64,000 bases of DNA from assembly GCA_039033855.1 (NCBI GenBank), contig JBCCBV010000004.1:62001-126000 (forward strand), given 5' to 3'. Below the pieces are notes generated by a model. It ran no database searches and was not told the DNA's origin. It saw only the letters and a list, made by a program, of their open reading frames with translations. A program made the translations under genes and the position numbers. Each line of letters starts with the position of its first letter. The stretch's first letter is position 1. This document shows, in pieces, positions 50,941 to 58,292 of the stretch. Source of the stretch: JBCCBV01 sp039033855. GTDB taxonomy: Bacteria > Planctomycetota > Phycisphaerae > Phycisphaerales > Phycisphaeraceae.

Positions 50941-52326
50941 ATGTCACTCTTGATCCGAGGCGGAACGGTCGTGAACGCCGACACCGCGTTCGACGCCGAC
51001 ATCTTGTGCGAAGACGGCGTCATCACCCAGCTGGCGCCCGAAATCGACGAGAGATCGGTCCGGGTCGACCGCGTGGTCAACGCCGAGGGCAAGTTCGTGT
51101 TCCCCGGGTTTATCGACCCGCACGTGCACATCTACCTGCCGTTCATGGGCGCCTATGCGAAAGACACCTACGCCACGGCGTCCAAGGCCGCGGTGGTCGG
51201 CGGCACCACCACGCTCATCGAGATGGTCTGCCCGGCCAAGGAAGACGACCCCGCCGAGGCTTTTGCGCTGTGGTCCGGCAAGGCCGAAGGCCAGTCCGCC
51301 TGCGACTACAGCTTCCACATGGGCGTCAGCCGGTTCGACGACCAGACCGAGGCGCAGCTGCGTCAGATCGTGCAAGACGGCGTCACGTCGTTCAAGGTGT
51401 TCCTGGCCTACAAGGGCGCGTTCGGCGTGTCCGACGACGAGCTGTACCGCGTGCTCAAGCTGGCCAAAGAACTCCGCGTGGTTGTGACCGCGCACTGCGA
51501 GAACGCCGAGCTGGTCGCTTCGCTCCAGGCCAAGTTGATCGCCGAAGGCAAGACCGGCCCAGAGTGGCACGAGCCGTCGCGCCCGGTGCGGGTGGAGGCC
51601 GAAGGGGTACACCACTTCTGCACGTTCCTGGAGATGACCGGCGCCTCGGGCTACGTCGTCCATACGTCCTGCCGGGACGCGGTCGAAGCCGCCCTGCCCT
51701 TCCGCGCCCGGGGGGTGGACGTTGATCTCGAAACCGTGATCCCCTACCTGACGCTCGACGACACGTGGGCCCAGCGTCCCGACTTCGAGGGCGCCAAGTA
51801 CGTCATGAGCCCGCCGATCCGCTCGAAGGACCACCAAGCGTATTTATGGAACGCGCTGCGGGCCGGGCACGTATCGACCGTGGCCACCGATCACGCGCCC
51901 TTCGACTTTGTCGGTCAGAAGGACATGGGCAAGCCGCCGGCGGGCAACTTCACCACCATCCCCAACGGCATCCCGTCGGTCGAACACCGCGTGACGCTGC
52001 TCTACACCCACGGCGTCAAGACCGGGCGCCTCGGCCTGCAACGCTTTGTCGACGTGGCCAGCACCCACGCCGCCAAGCGGTTCGGGCTGTTTCCGCGCAA
52101 GGGCGTGGTGCAACTCGGCGCCGACGCCGACCTGGTCGTGTGGGACGACGGATACCGTGGAAAGATCTCGGCCGAGACGCACCACATGAACACCGACTAC
52201 GACGGGTTCGAGGGCTTCGACATCCAAGGCCGGCCTTCGCTCGTCACCGTGCGGGGCGAAGTGGCGGCCGAAAACGGCGCGTTTACCGGCGCCCTGGGCC
52301 ACGGCCGCGCGATTCGTCGGCGGTAA
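50941..52326 (+). CDS. hydA: Dihydropyrimidinase
   Basis: A 461-residue amidohydrolase that opens dihydrouracil to carbamoyl-beta-alanine. Metal ligands are visible: H61 and H63 in DPHVHIYLP, the carbamylated K152 in TSFKVFLAYKG, H185 in TAHCEN, H241 in VVHTSCRDA and D317 in ATDHAPF. The substrate loop GNFTTIPNGIPSVEHR is typical of dihydropyrimidinase, not dihydroorotase. It is preceded by GAGGAG and is the last gene of this operon; the convergent moco operon begins 18 nt away. Confidence 0.94.
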   Translation: MSLLIRGGTVVNADTAFDADILCEDGVITQLAPEIDERSVRVDRVVNAEGKFVFPGFIDPHVHIYLPFMGAYAKDTYATASKAAVVGGTTTLIEMVCPAKEDDPAEAFALWSGKAEGQSACDYSFHMGVSRFDDQTEAQLRQIVQDGVTSFKVFLAYKGAFGVSDDELYRVLKLAKELRVVVTAHCENAELVASLQAKLIAEGKTGPEWHEPSRPVRVEAEGVHHFCTFLEMTGASGYVVHTSCRDAVEAALPFRARGVDVDLETVIPYLTLDDTWAQRPDFEGAKYVMSPPIRSKDHQAYLWNALRAGHVSTVATDHAPFDFVGQKDMGKPPAGNFTTIPNGIPSVEHRVTLLYTHGVKTGRLGLQRFVDVASTHAAKRFGLFPRKGVVQLGADADLVVWDDGYRGKISAETHHMNTDYDGFEGFDIQGRPSLVTVRGEVAAENGAFTGALGHGRAIRRR

Positions 52327-52344
52327 CCCCAACGCGCAAGGCGC

Positions 52345-52941
52345 TCAGTCGGGGTGATGGATGATCCGTCCGGCGCGCGGGCCGTCGCCGGCTTGCTCAC
52401 CCGGCGTTGGGTCCGGTCGCGCCTCCGGCCGGCCGTCGTCTTGCACGTCGCCGCGCAGCGTTTCCACGGCATGGGGCAGGATGTCGAGCAGGGCCGTCAG
52501 CATCTCGGTCGCGCCGCGCTCCGAGCCGGGCAGGTTCAAGATCAGCGTGCTGCCGAGCGTTCCCGACTCGCCGCGCGAAAGATACGTGCGCGGGGTGATG
52601 TCGTAACACCGCCGGCGGGCCAGTTCGAGCAGCGCCGGGTGCCTTCGTTCGAGGACCGACGCCGTGGCTTCGGGCGTGACGTCGCGCGGCGCCAGGCCGG
52701 TGCCTCCCGTGGTCAGGAGCAGGTCGGGTTTGGGCGCATCGAGGCACCAGCGACGCAAGGCTTCGGCGAGGGTCTTGACTTCGTCGGCGCAACATTCGCG
52801 GGCGACGACCTCCGCCGACAGGCGTAACCGGCACATCGCTTCGAGCGCGGGGCCCGATGTATCTGCCGCGGCGCCGCGGGAGCACCGGTCACTGACCGTT
52901 AACACCGCAACGCGCATCGGCGGGTCGAGGGCGTCAGCCAT
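52345..52941 (-). CDS. mogA: Molybdopterin adenylyltransferase MogA/MoaB
   Basis: A 198-residue protein that adenylates molybdopterin before metal insertion. LTVSDRCSRG, LLTTGGTGLAPRDVTPEAT and LNLPGSERGATEML are the family motifs. The C-terminal 35 residues (after DVQDDGRPE) are a Pro/Arg-rich tail beyond the fold. The start ATG 52941 overlaps moaC by 8 nt; ATG 52917 also fits. It is the last gene of the moco operon. Confidence 0.92.
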   Translation of the reverse strand: MADALDPPMRVAVLTVSDRCSRGAAADTSGPALEAMCRLRLSAEVVARECCADEVKTLAEALRRWCLDAPKPDLLLTTGGTGLAPRDVTPEATASVLERRHPALLELARRRCYDITPRTYLSRGESGTLGSTLILNLPGSERGATEMLTALLDILPHAVETLRGDVQDDGRPEARPDPTPGEQAGDGPRAGRIIHHPD

Positions 52942-53470
52942 CGCTGGGCGCCTTGGTATCCGGGGCGTCCAGAGCGTCCGGGGCGCGGTAGTCGCCGCGC
53001 TGGCCGCCGGTCTTGCTCAGCAGCCGGACGGACTCGACGACCATGCCTCGGTCGATGGACTTGCCCATGTCGACAACCGTGAGCGCCGCGATTGACACGG
53101 CGGCGAGCGCCTCCATCTCCACGCCGGTGCGGGCCGTGGTGCGGACCTCGGCGGTGATGCGGACCAGGCCGGCCGGTTTGTCGAGCGTCACGTCCACCCG
53201 CGCCGCGTCGATGGGCAACGGGTGGCAGAGCGGGATGAGCTGCGCGGTCTGCTTGGCGCCCTGGATGCCGGCCAGCCGTGCGGTCTGGAGCACGTCGCCC
53301 TTGGCGAGCGCGTCGTGCTCAATCGCATCGGCCAGTTCGGCATTCATCCGCACCACGCCTTCGGCCACGGCGGTGCGCACCGTGGACGGCTTGGCGGACA
53401 CGTCGACCATGCGCGCGGCGCCGGCGTTGTCGACGTGCGTCAGGCCGTTCGCGGAATCATTCGAAGTCAT
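52934..53470 (-). CDS. moaC: Cyclic pyranopterin monophosphate synthase MoaC
   Basis: A 178-residue protein. LIPLCHPLPI, EVRTTARTGVEMEAL and VVDMGKSIDRGMVV with the active-site H, E, K and D residues are all present. It acts after MoaA to make cPMP from GTP. It overlaps moeA by ATGA and mogA by 8 nt. Confidence 0.95.
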   Translation of the reverse strand: MTSNDSANGLTHVDNAGAARMVDVSAKPSTVRTAVAEGVVRMNAELADAIEHDALAKGDVLQTARLAGIQGAKQTAQLIPLCHPLPIDAARVDVTLDKPAGLVRITAEVRTTARTGVEMEALAAVSIAALTVVDMGKSIDRGMVVESVRLLSKTGGQRGDYRAPDALDAPDTKAPSDG

Positions 53471-54690
53471 ACCGACCCACTCCAGTAAGGCAGCGGGCCC
53501 GGCGACACCGGGCCGGGCGGCTGCTCAACAAACCCGTCGCTGGCCGCGACCGACGGCGCATCGCCCGAACCGCGATTGGCCACGATCGACGCTCGGCCGT
53601 CCGGTTGCATCACCACGTGGCGATACCACCATAAATGCAACTGCTGGTCGTCCGGGGGGTCGAGCGTCACGTGGGCGGTCGGCGCAGGGGCGGTTGCGAC
53701 ACCGGCCAGCCGTGCCAGCGGCTTCACACCAAACCGCCTGGCCATCGTGAGCGCCGACACCGGGTTGCCCGGTAAGCCCAGGATCGCCTGGCCCCGGGGT
53801 CCCAACGCGCCTAGGATCGGCTTGCCCGGACGTACCGGCAGGCCGTGAAACACGATTTCGGCGCCCAGGCGGCGCAGCACGCCGGGCACGTAGTCGTGGT
53901 CGCCCATCGAAACGCCGCCAGTGATCCACAGCGCGTCGCACCCGTCGAGTAACTCCGCGACGTCGTTCTGGATCTTTTCGGGCTGGTCGCCGACGCGTTT
54001 TGTCTGAACCACCTCGACCCATGGCCATCGAACCGCCAACGCGCGGAGCGCGGGGCCGTTGGCGTCGCGCACGGCGTGGTCTGCCGGTTGCGAAGCGGGA
54101 TCGCGCACCTCGTTCCCGGTCACCAGCACGCCCAGGCGCACCCGGCGGTACATGCGGACCGACGCGACGCCGAACGACGCCATCGCCGAAACCATGGCGG
54201 GTGTCACCACCCGGCCGGGCTCGACCACCGATTGCCCCTCGGCAACATTCTCGGCTTGTCGGCGGATGTTGGCGCCCGGGCGCAAGTCGGGCGACCCCGG
54301 GTCGATCCGCACGCGGTCTCGATTCGACTCATCGACGTGTTCGCGCCGGACCACGCAGTCGGCTTGGGGAGGGACGGCCCCGCCGGTGAAGATGCGCATC
54401 GCGGCGCCGAGCGCAAGCGGTGGCGGTGCCTGGCCGGTGGCGACCTCGCTGGGTACCGAGAGTGTGTTACCCGGAGCCACATCGGCGATGCGCACCGCGT
54501 AGCCGTCCATCGACGACACATCGCAGGGCGGGCTGTCGCGGTCGGCATGGATCGCTTGCGCGAGCACCCGGCCGACCGCGTCGCGCATCGGTACCTGCTC
54601 GATCGCCGCCGTGGGCAAACGCGCGCAAAGCGCTTCGAGCGCCTGGTCGGGATGACGCACGGGCATCGAGGTGTGCGGCGCACGGCTCAC
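53467..54690 (-). CDS. moeA: Molybdopterin molybdenumtransferase MoeA
   Basis: A 407-residue protein that inserts molybdate into adenylated molybdopterin. Motifs seen are PPCDVSSMDGYAV, IFTGGAVPPQADCVVRRE, GVLVTGNEV, WITGGVSMGDHDYVPGVL, GLPVRPGKPILGAL and GLPGNPVSALTM. GTG 54690 overlaps the moaE stop (GTGA), so it is preferred over ATG 54666. The stop overlaps the moaC start (ATGA). Confidence 0.94.
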   Translation of the reverse strand: MSRAPHTSMPVRHPDQALEALCARLPTAAIEQVPMRDAVGRVLAQAIHADRDSPPCDVSSMDGYAVRIADVAPGNTLSVPSEVATGQAPPPLALGAAMRIFTGGAVPPQADCVVRREHVDESNRDRVRIDPGSPDLRPGANIRRQAENVAEGQSVVEPGRVVTPAMVSAMASFGVASVRMYRRVRLGVLVTGNEVRDPASQPADHAVRDANGPALRALAVRWPWVEVVQTKRVGDQPEKIQNDVAELLDGCDALWITGGVSMGDHDYVPGVLRRLGAEIVFHGLPVRPGKPILGALGPRGQAILGLPGNPVSALTMARRFGVKPLARLAGVATAPAPTAHVTLDPPDDQQLHLWWYRHVVMQPDGRASIVANRGSGDAPSVAASDGFVEQPPGPVSPGPLPYWSGSV

Positions 54691-55094
54691 GGGGTCGCCC
54701 CCGCGCCCGACTCGACAAACACCGGCCGTTTCCAGATCGGCACGTCGCGCTTGAGCGTGTCGATGAACCAGTCCATGGCGTCGAGCCCCTCGCGCCGGTG
54801 TGTCGATGCAATCCACAACCGGAACGAGCATTGCCCGACCCCAACCCGCCCACGGCTGTGCAGCGCTTGCACGGCCAAGAGCCCGAATTTCTCGAGCGCC
54901 TGCCGGGCCAACTCTCCGAGCATGCGCTCGGCCATGGGGTCGTAGGTTTCGTAGTCGATGGCGGTGATGGTTTGCGCGGCTTCGGTCGGGCGGATGCGTC
55001 CCTCGAACACCAGCACGGCGCCGACGGCCGGGTGTGGCGTTGGCGCGGGGATGCCGTCGAGTGGGCCGTCGAAGATGCGGGCGTTCGCGCTCAT
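54687..55094 (-). CDS. moaE: Molybdopterin synthase catalytic subunit MoaE
   Basis: A 135-residue protein that converts cPMP to molybdopterin with MoaD as sulfur donor. GAVLVFEGRIR, IDYETYDPMAE, and HRREGLDAMDWFIDTLKRDVPIWKRPVF with the catalytic lysines are typical. Its ATG overlaps the moaD stop (ATGA). Confidence 0.95.
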   Translation of the reverse strand: MSANARIFDGPLDGIPAPTPHPAVGAVLVFEGRIRPTEAAQTITAIDYETYDPMAERMLGELARQALEKFGLLAVQALHSRGRVGVGQCSFRLWIASTHRREGLDAMDWFIDTLKRDVPIWKRPVFVESGAGATP

Positions 55095-55351
55095 CCGCCG
55101 GACACCATGCCCACGAGCGCGATCTCGTCGGTGGGCCGGACCGGGTCGGCGGGGTCGGCCAGCCGTTGGTTGACCGCCAGGCGCGAAGAATCGATCGACT
55201 CGGCCAACGGCGGCGCGGCGGTGCGCAAGGCGTCGAGCACTTGGGCGCATGTGCAAGACTCGCAAGGCAGCGTAAGACGCACCGAGCGTTCGCCCACGGC
55301 GTCGGCCTGCGGCCCAAAGAGTCGGACGTCGAGGTGCGTCATGCCGGTCAT
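55091..55351 (-). CDS. moaD: Molybdopterin synthase sulfur carrier subunit MoaD
   Basis: An 86-residue ubiquitin-fold protein that ends in Gly-Gly (VGMVSGG), the site of thiocarboxylate formation. VRLFGPQADAVG and VNQRLADPADPVRPTDEIALVG match the family. ATG 55351 overlaps the moaA stop (ATGA); ATG 55342 is an alternative. It is too small to stand out by length but is certain by context. Confidence 0.93.
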   Translation of the reverse strand: MTGMTHLDVRLFGPQADAVGERSVRLTLPCESCTCAQVLDALRTAAPPLAESIDSSRLAVNQRLADPADPVRPTDEIALVGMVSGG

Positions 55352-56379
55352 CCGCCGATGTGCGTCATCGTCACGAAGCCGCGGCTGGGGTGCTCGGGCT
55401 GCTTCACGCCGAGCCCCTGCCGGAGCAGGTCGTCCAGCCGGTCGGGGTCGAGCCGGGGGCGCAGCGCGGGTTGGAGCGAGCCGGCCGGCTTGTCCATCAG
55501 GCACGGGTACAGCTCGCCGTCGGCCGCCACGCGGATGCGCGTGCACGCCGAGCAGAAGTTGCAGCTCATCGGCGTGATGAACCCCAGGGTCGCCCGCTGG
55601 CCATCGGGCAGTTCCACCCGGTACCGCCGGGCCGCGTCGGCGCCTTGCGGCAGCGCCGCCCACCCGGAGCACAGGCCTTGCAGGCGCTCGCGCATCTCCG
55701 CTTCGGGCACGTAGCGCTCGGCCCAGGCGTCGGCCAGCGGGCCCATCGGCATCATCTCGATCAGCCGTAGCTCCACGCCCAGGCGCGCCGCGTAGCGCAG
55801 CAGGTCGGGCAGGTCGTGGAGATTGGCCCCGCGCATCACCACGGCGTTGAGTTTGACCGGCGTCAACCCCGCCTCGATCGCCGCGCGCACCCCGGCCAGC
55901 ACGCGCTCCAGACCATTGACGCCGGTGATCTGGGCGAACCGCTCGGCGTCGAGCGTGTCGAGGCTGATGTTGACGCGGTCGATGCCGGCCCGCGCATACG
56001 CCGTGGCCTGCCGGGCCAGGCTGAGGCCGTTGGTGGTCATGGCCAGTTCGGCGACGCCGGGCACGCTGCGCACGGCGCGGATGATCTCAAGAAGCTCGGG
56101 CCTGGCGGTGGGGTCGCCGCCGGTGAGGCGGACCTTGCGCAGGCCGTGCCGCTCGACCAAGTGGGCCACGAGGTTTCTGATTTCGTCTGGCGTGAGGTGC
56201 TGGCGTGCGTCGCCGTGGCCCAGACGGCCCGGCCGGCAATAGGCGCATCGCATCTGGCAGGCCTTGGTGAGCGAAAGGCGCAGGTAATCGATCCGTCTTC
56301 CCAGCGGGTCGGCGAGCGTGGCGGACTCCTTGGAGGCTTGGCGGGCGACCTCTATCTTAGCCCGGCTGCGCCCGGGCAT
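55348..56379 (-). CDS. moaA: GTP 3',8-cyclase MoaA (radical SAM)
   Basis: A protein of about 343 residues that starts molybdopterin synthesis. The radical-SAM motif is CQMRCAYC (Cx3Cx2C), with LTGGDPTARPEL, MTTNG and INISLDTLD-like sequence. A second 4Fe-4S site, CNFCSAC...CL near the C terminus, binds GTP. The protein ends HIGG, as MoaA should. The start is unsure: ATG 56379 is used, ATG 56403 is possible, and no good ribosome site is seen. It is the first gene of the operon, abutting the divergent aminotransferase. Confidence 0.93.
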   Translation of the reverse strand: MPGRSRAKIEVARQASKESATLADPLGRRIDYLRLSLTKACQMRCAYCRPGRLGHGDARQHLTPDEIRNLVAHLVERHGLRKVRLTGGDPTARPELLEIIRAVRSVPGVAELAMTTNGLSLARQATAYARAGIDRVNISLDTLDAERFAQITGVNGLERVLAGVRAAIEAGLTPVKLNAVVMRGANLHDLPDLLRYAARLGVELRLIEMMPMGPLADAWAERYVPEAEMRERLQGLCSGWAALPQGADAARRYRVELPDGQRATLGFITPMSCNFCSACTRIRVAADGELYPCLMDKPAGSLQPALRPRLDPDRLDDLLRQGLGVKQPEHPSRGFVTMTHIGG

Positions 56380-56402
56380 CCGGCATCCATTACAGTGGCG
56401 CA

Positions 56403-57503
56403 ATGCTCCAAATCGAACCCCGCCGACTCCACGGGCCCGGCCCGTCGCCCGTTCACGACAGCGTCTTGCAAGCCCTGGCCCAGCCCTGCATCGGCCACAT
56501 GGACCCGCGGTTCATGCAGGTGATGGACGAGGTCCGGCAGATGCTCCAGCAGGTCTTCAAGACCCAGAACCCGATGACGCTGGCCTGCTCGGGCACCGGG
56601 TCGGCCGGCGCCGAGATGCTCATGGCCAACCTGGTCGAGCCGGGCGACGCCTGTTTGATCGGGATCAACGGCGTGTTCGGCGGCCGGCTGGCCGACAAGG
56701 CCCGGCGGATGGGCGGCGAGGTCCACACCATGGAACAAGACTGGGGCAAGGTCTTCGACCTCGACGCCGTGAAAGAAAAGGTCGCCGAACTCAAGCCCAA
56801 GCTGGTGGCGTTGGTCCACGCCGAAACTTCGACGGGCGCCCACCAGCCGTTCGAAGGCCTGGCCGACGAGGTGCACAAGCACGGCGGCCTGCTGGTGATG
56901 GACTGTGTCACCTCGCTGTCGGGCCTGCCGGTGGAGATCGACGCGTGGGGGATCGACGCCGCCTATTCCGGCACGCAAAAATGCCTGGGCTGCCCGCCTG
57001 GCCTGGCGCCGGTGACCGTCGGCGAGCGCGCCATGCACAAGGCCACCAACCGTAAGAGCGTTTGCCACTCGTGGTACCTCGACCTCAACCTGGTCGGCAA
57101 CTACTGGGACGGCGACCGCGCCTACCACCACACCGCGCCGGTGAACATGAACTACGCGCTGCACGAATCGCTCCGCCGAGCGCTCGAAGAAGGCCTGCCC
57201 GCGCGGTTCGAACGGCACAAGTCGGCCCACGAAAAGCTCAAGGCCGGCCTGCTCGAGCGCGGCTTTTCCTACGCCACGCAAGAAGGCCACGTGCTGCCGA
57301 TGCTCAACTGCATCCGTCTGCCCGAAGGTGTTGAGAACGAGGCCGGGTTGCGCAAGCGCCTGCTCGAAGAGTTTGCGCTCGAGGTCGGCGCCGGGCTCGG
57401 CGCGTTCAAGGGCGCTTGCTGGCGGATCGGGCTGATGGGCGAAGGCGCACGCGAGGCCAACGTGGAGTTCATCCTCCGCAGCATCGACCAGGTGATGAAC
57501 TAA
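56403..57503 (+). CDS. Class V aminotransferase (alanine-glyoxylate or ureidoglycine-glyoxylate type)
   Basis: A 366-residue PLP enzyme. GPGPSPVHDSVLQAL, ACSGTGSAGAEML, HAETSTGAHQPF, VMDCVTSLSGLPVEIDAWGID, and AYSGTQKCLGCPPGL with PLP lysine K193 are typical of AGT/SPT. Next to xanthine dehydrogenase, allantoate amidohydrolase and ureidoglycine hydrolase it could be PucG, which moves the amino group of ureidoglycine to glyoxylate. Sequence alone does not separate the two. It stands alone on the plus strand, and its stop shares CTAA with the convergent xdhC. Confidence 0.85.
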   Translation: MLQIEPRRLHGPGPSPVHDSVLQALAQPCIGHMDPRFMQVMDEVRQMLQQVFKTQNPMTLACSGTGSAGAEMLMANLVEPGDACLIGINGVFGGRLADKARRMGGEVHTMEQDWGKVFDLDAVKEKVAELKPKLVALVHAETSTGAHQPFEGLADEVHKHGGLLVMDCVTSLSGLPVEIDAWGIDAAYSGTQKCLGCPPGLAPVTVGERAMHKATNRKSVCHSWYLDLNLVGNYWDGDRAYHHTAPVNMNYALHESLRRALEEGLPARFERHKSAHEKLKAGLLERGFSYATQEGHVLPMLNCIRLPEGVENEAGLRKRLLEEFALEVGAGLGAFKGACWRIGLMGEGAREANVEFILRSIDQVMN

Positions 57504-58282
57504 GCCGAGTCTGCCGACGACGCGTCCCGCACTTGCAAGAGCTCGGCGGCGATGCTCACGGCGATCTCGCCGGGGTGGTTTCCGCCGATCGGCAACCCCA
57601 ACGGGCAGCGGAAGTCGATCCGCTCGGGTGGGATCCCTGCGTCCTGCAGTTCGCGCCGGAGCGTGGCGGCCTTGGCGTTGCTGCCGATGACGCCCAGATA
57701 AGCGAACCGACGGCCGGTCTCGAAAACGCGTTGCAGCACCGGGCGGTCGGCCGAGTGGCCGCGGGTCATGCACAGCACCTGCGCAGTGTCAGGCAGCGCA
57801 TCGACTTCACCCGGCGGGTCGTCGGTCTGCACCGCTTCAACGCCATCGGGCAGCTTGGCCAGCCAGTCGGCACGCGGGTCGATGCACGTCATCCGGCAGG
57901 GCAACCCGACCAGCACCCGCGCCAAGGCCTGCGTGACGTGCCCGGCGCCGAATACCACCACCCGCCAGGCCGAGCGGTCCACCCGCTCGAAGAACAGCTT
58001 CACCCGGCCGCCGCAGGTCATGCCGATGTCCGTGCGGAGGCTCCAATCGAACAAGCGTGTGGCGACGCCGTCGCGCAGCATGGCCTGGGCTTCCTGGATG
58101 GCGCGGGCCTCGATCTTGCCGCCGCCCACGGTGCCGTGGTCGTGGCCGGTTGCCCGGACGATCATGCGCGCGCCCGCGTCGGCCGGCGTCGAGCCGTGCG
58201 CATCGACCAGCGTGACGGCCACAAACGGCTCGCCGCGTTCGTGCAGCACCGCGTAGCGTTCGTGGTGGGACAGCGAAGGCAT
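57500..58282 (-). CDS. xdhC: Xanthine dehydrogenase accessory protein XdhC
   Basis: A 260-residue protein that binds and protects the molybdenum cofactor and helps its sulfuration and insertion into xanthine dehydrogenase. An N-terminal XdhC/CoxI domain (VTLVDAHGSTPADAGARMIV, HGTVGGGKIEARAIQEA) precedes a Rossmann domain (VVVFGAGHVTQALARVL and YLGVIGSNAKA). ATG 58282 lies 10 nt after the xdhB stop; TTG 58288 is possible. Confidence 0.93.
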   Translation of the reverse strand: MPSLSHHERYAVLHERGEPFVAVTLVDAHGSTPADAGARMIVRATGHDHGTVGGGKIEARAIQEAQAMLRDGVATRLFDWSLRTDIGMTCGGRVKLFFERVDRSAWRVVVFGAGHVTQALARVLVGLPCRMTCIDPRADWLAKLPDGVEAVQTDDPPGEVDALPDTAQVLCMTRGHSADRPVLQRVFETGRRFAYLGVIGSNAKAATLRRELQDAGIPPERIDFRCPLGLPIGGNHPGEIAVSIAAELLQVRDASSADSA

Positions 58283-58292
58283 GGGCAATCGC

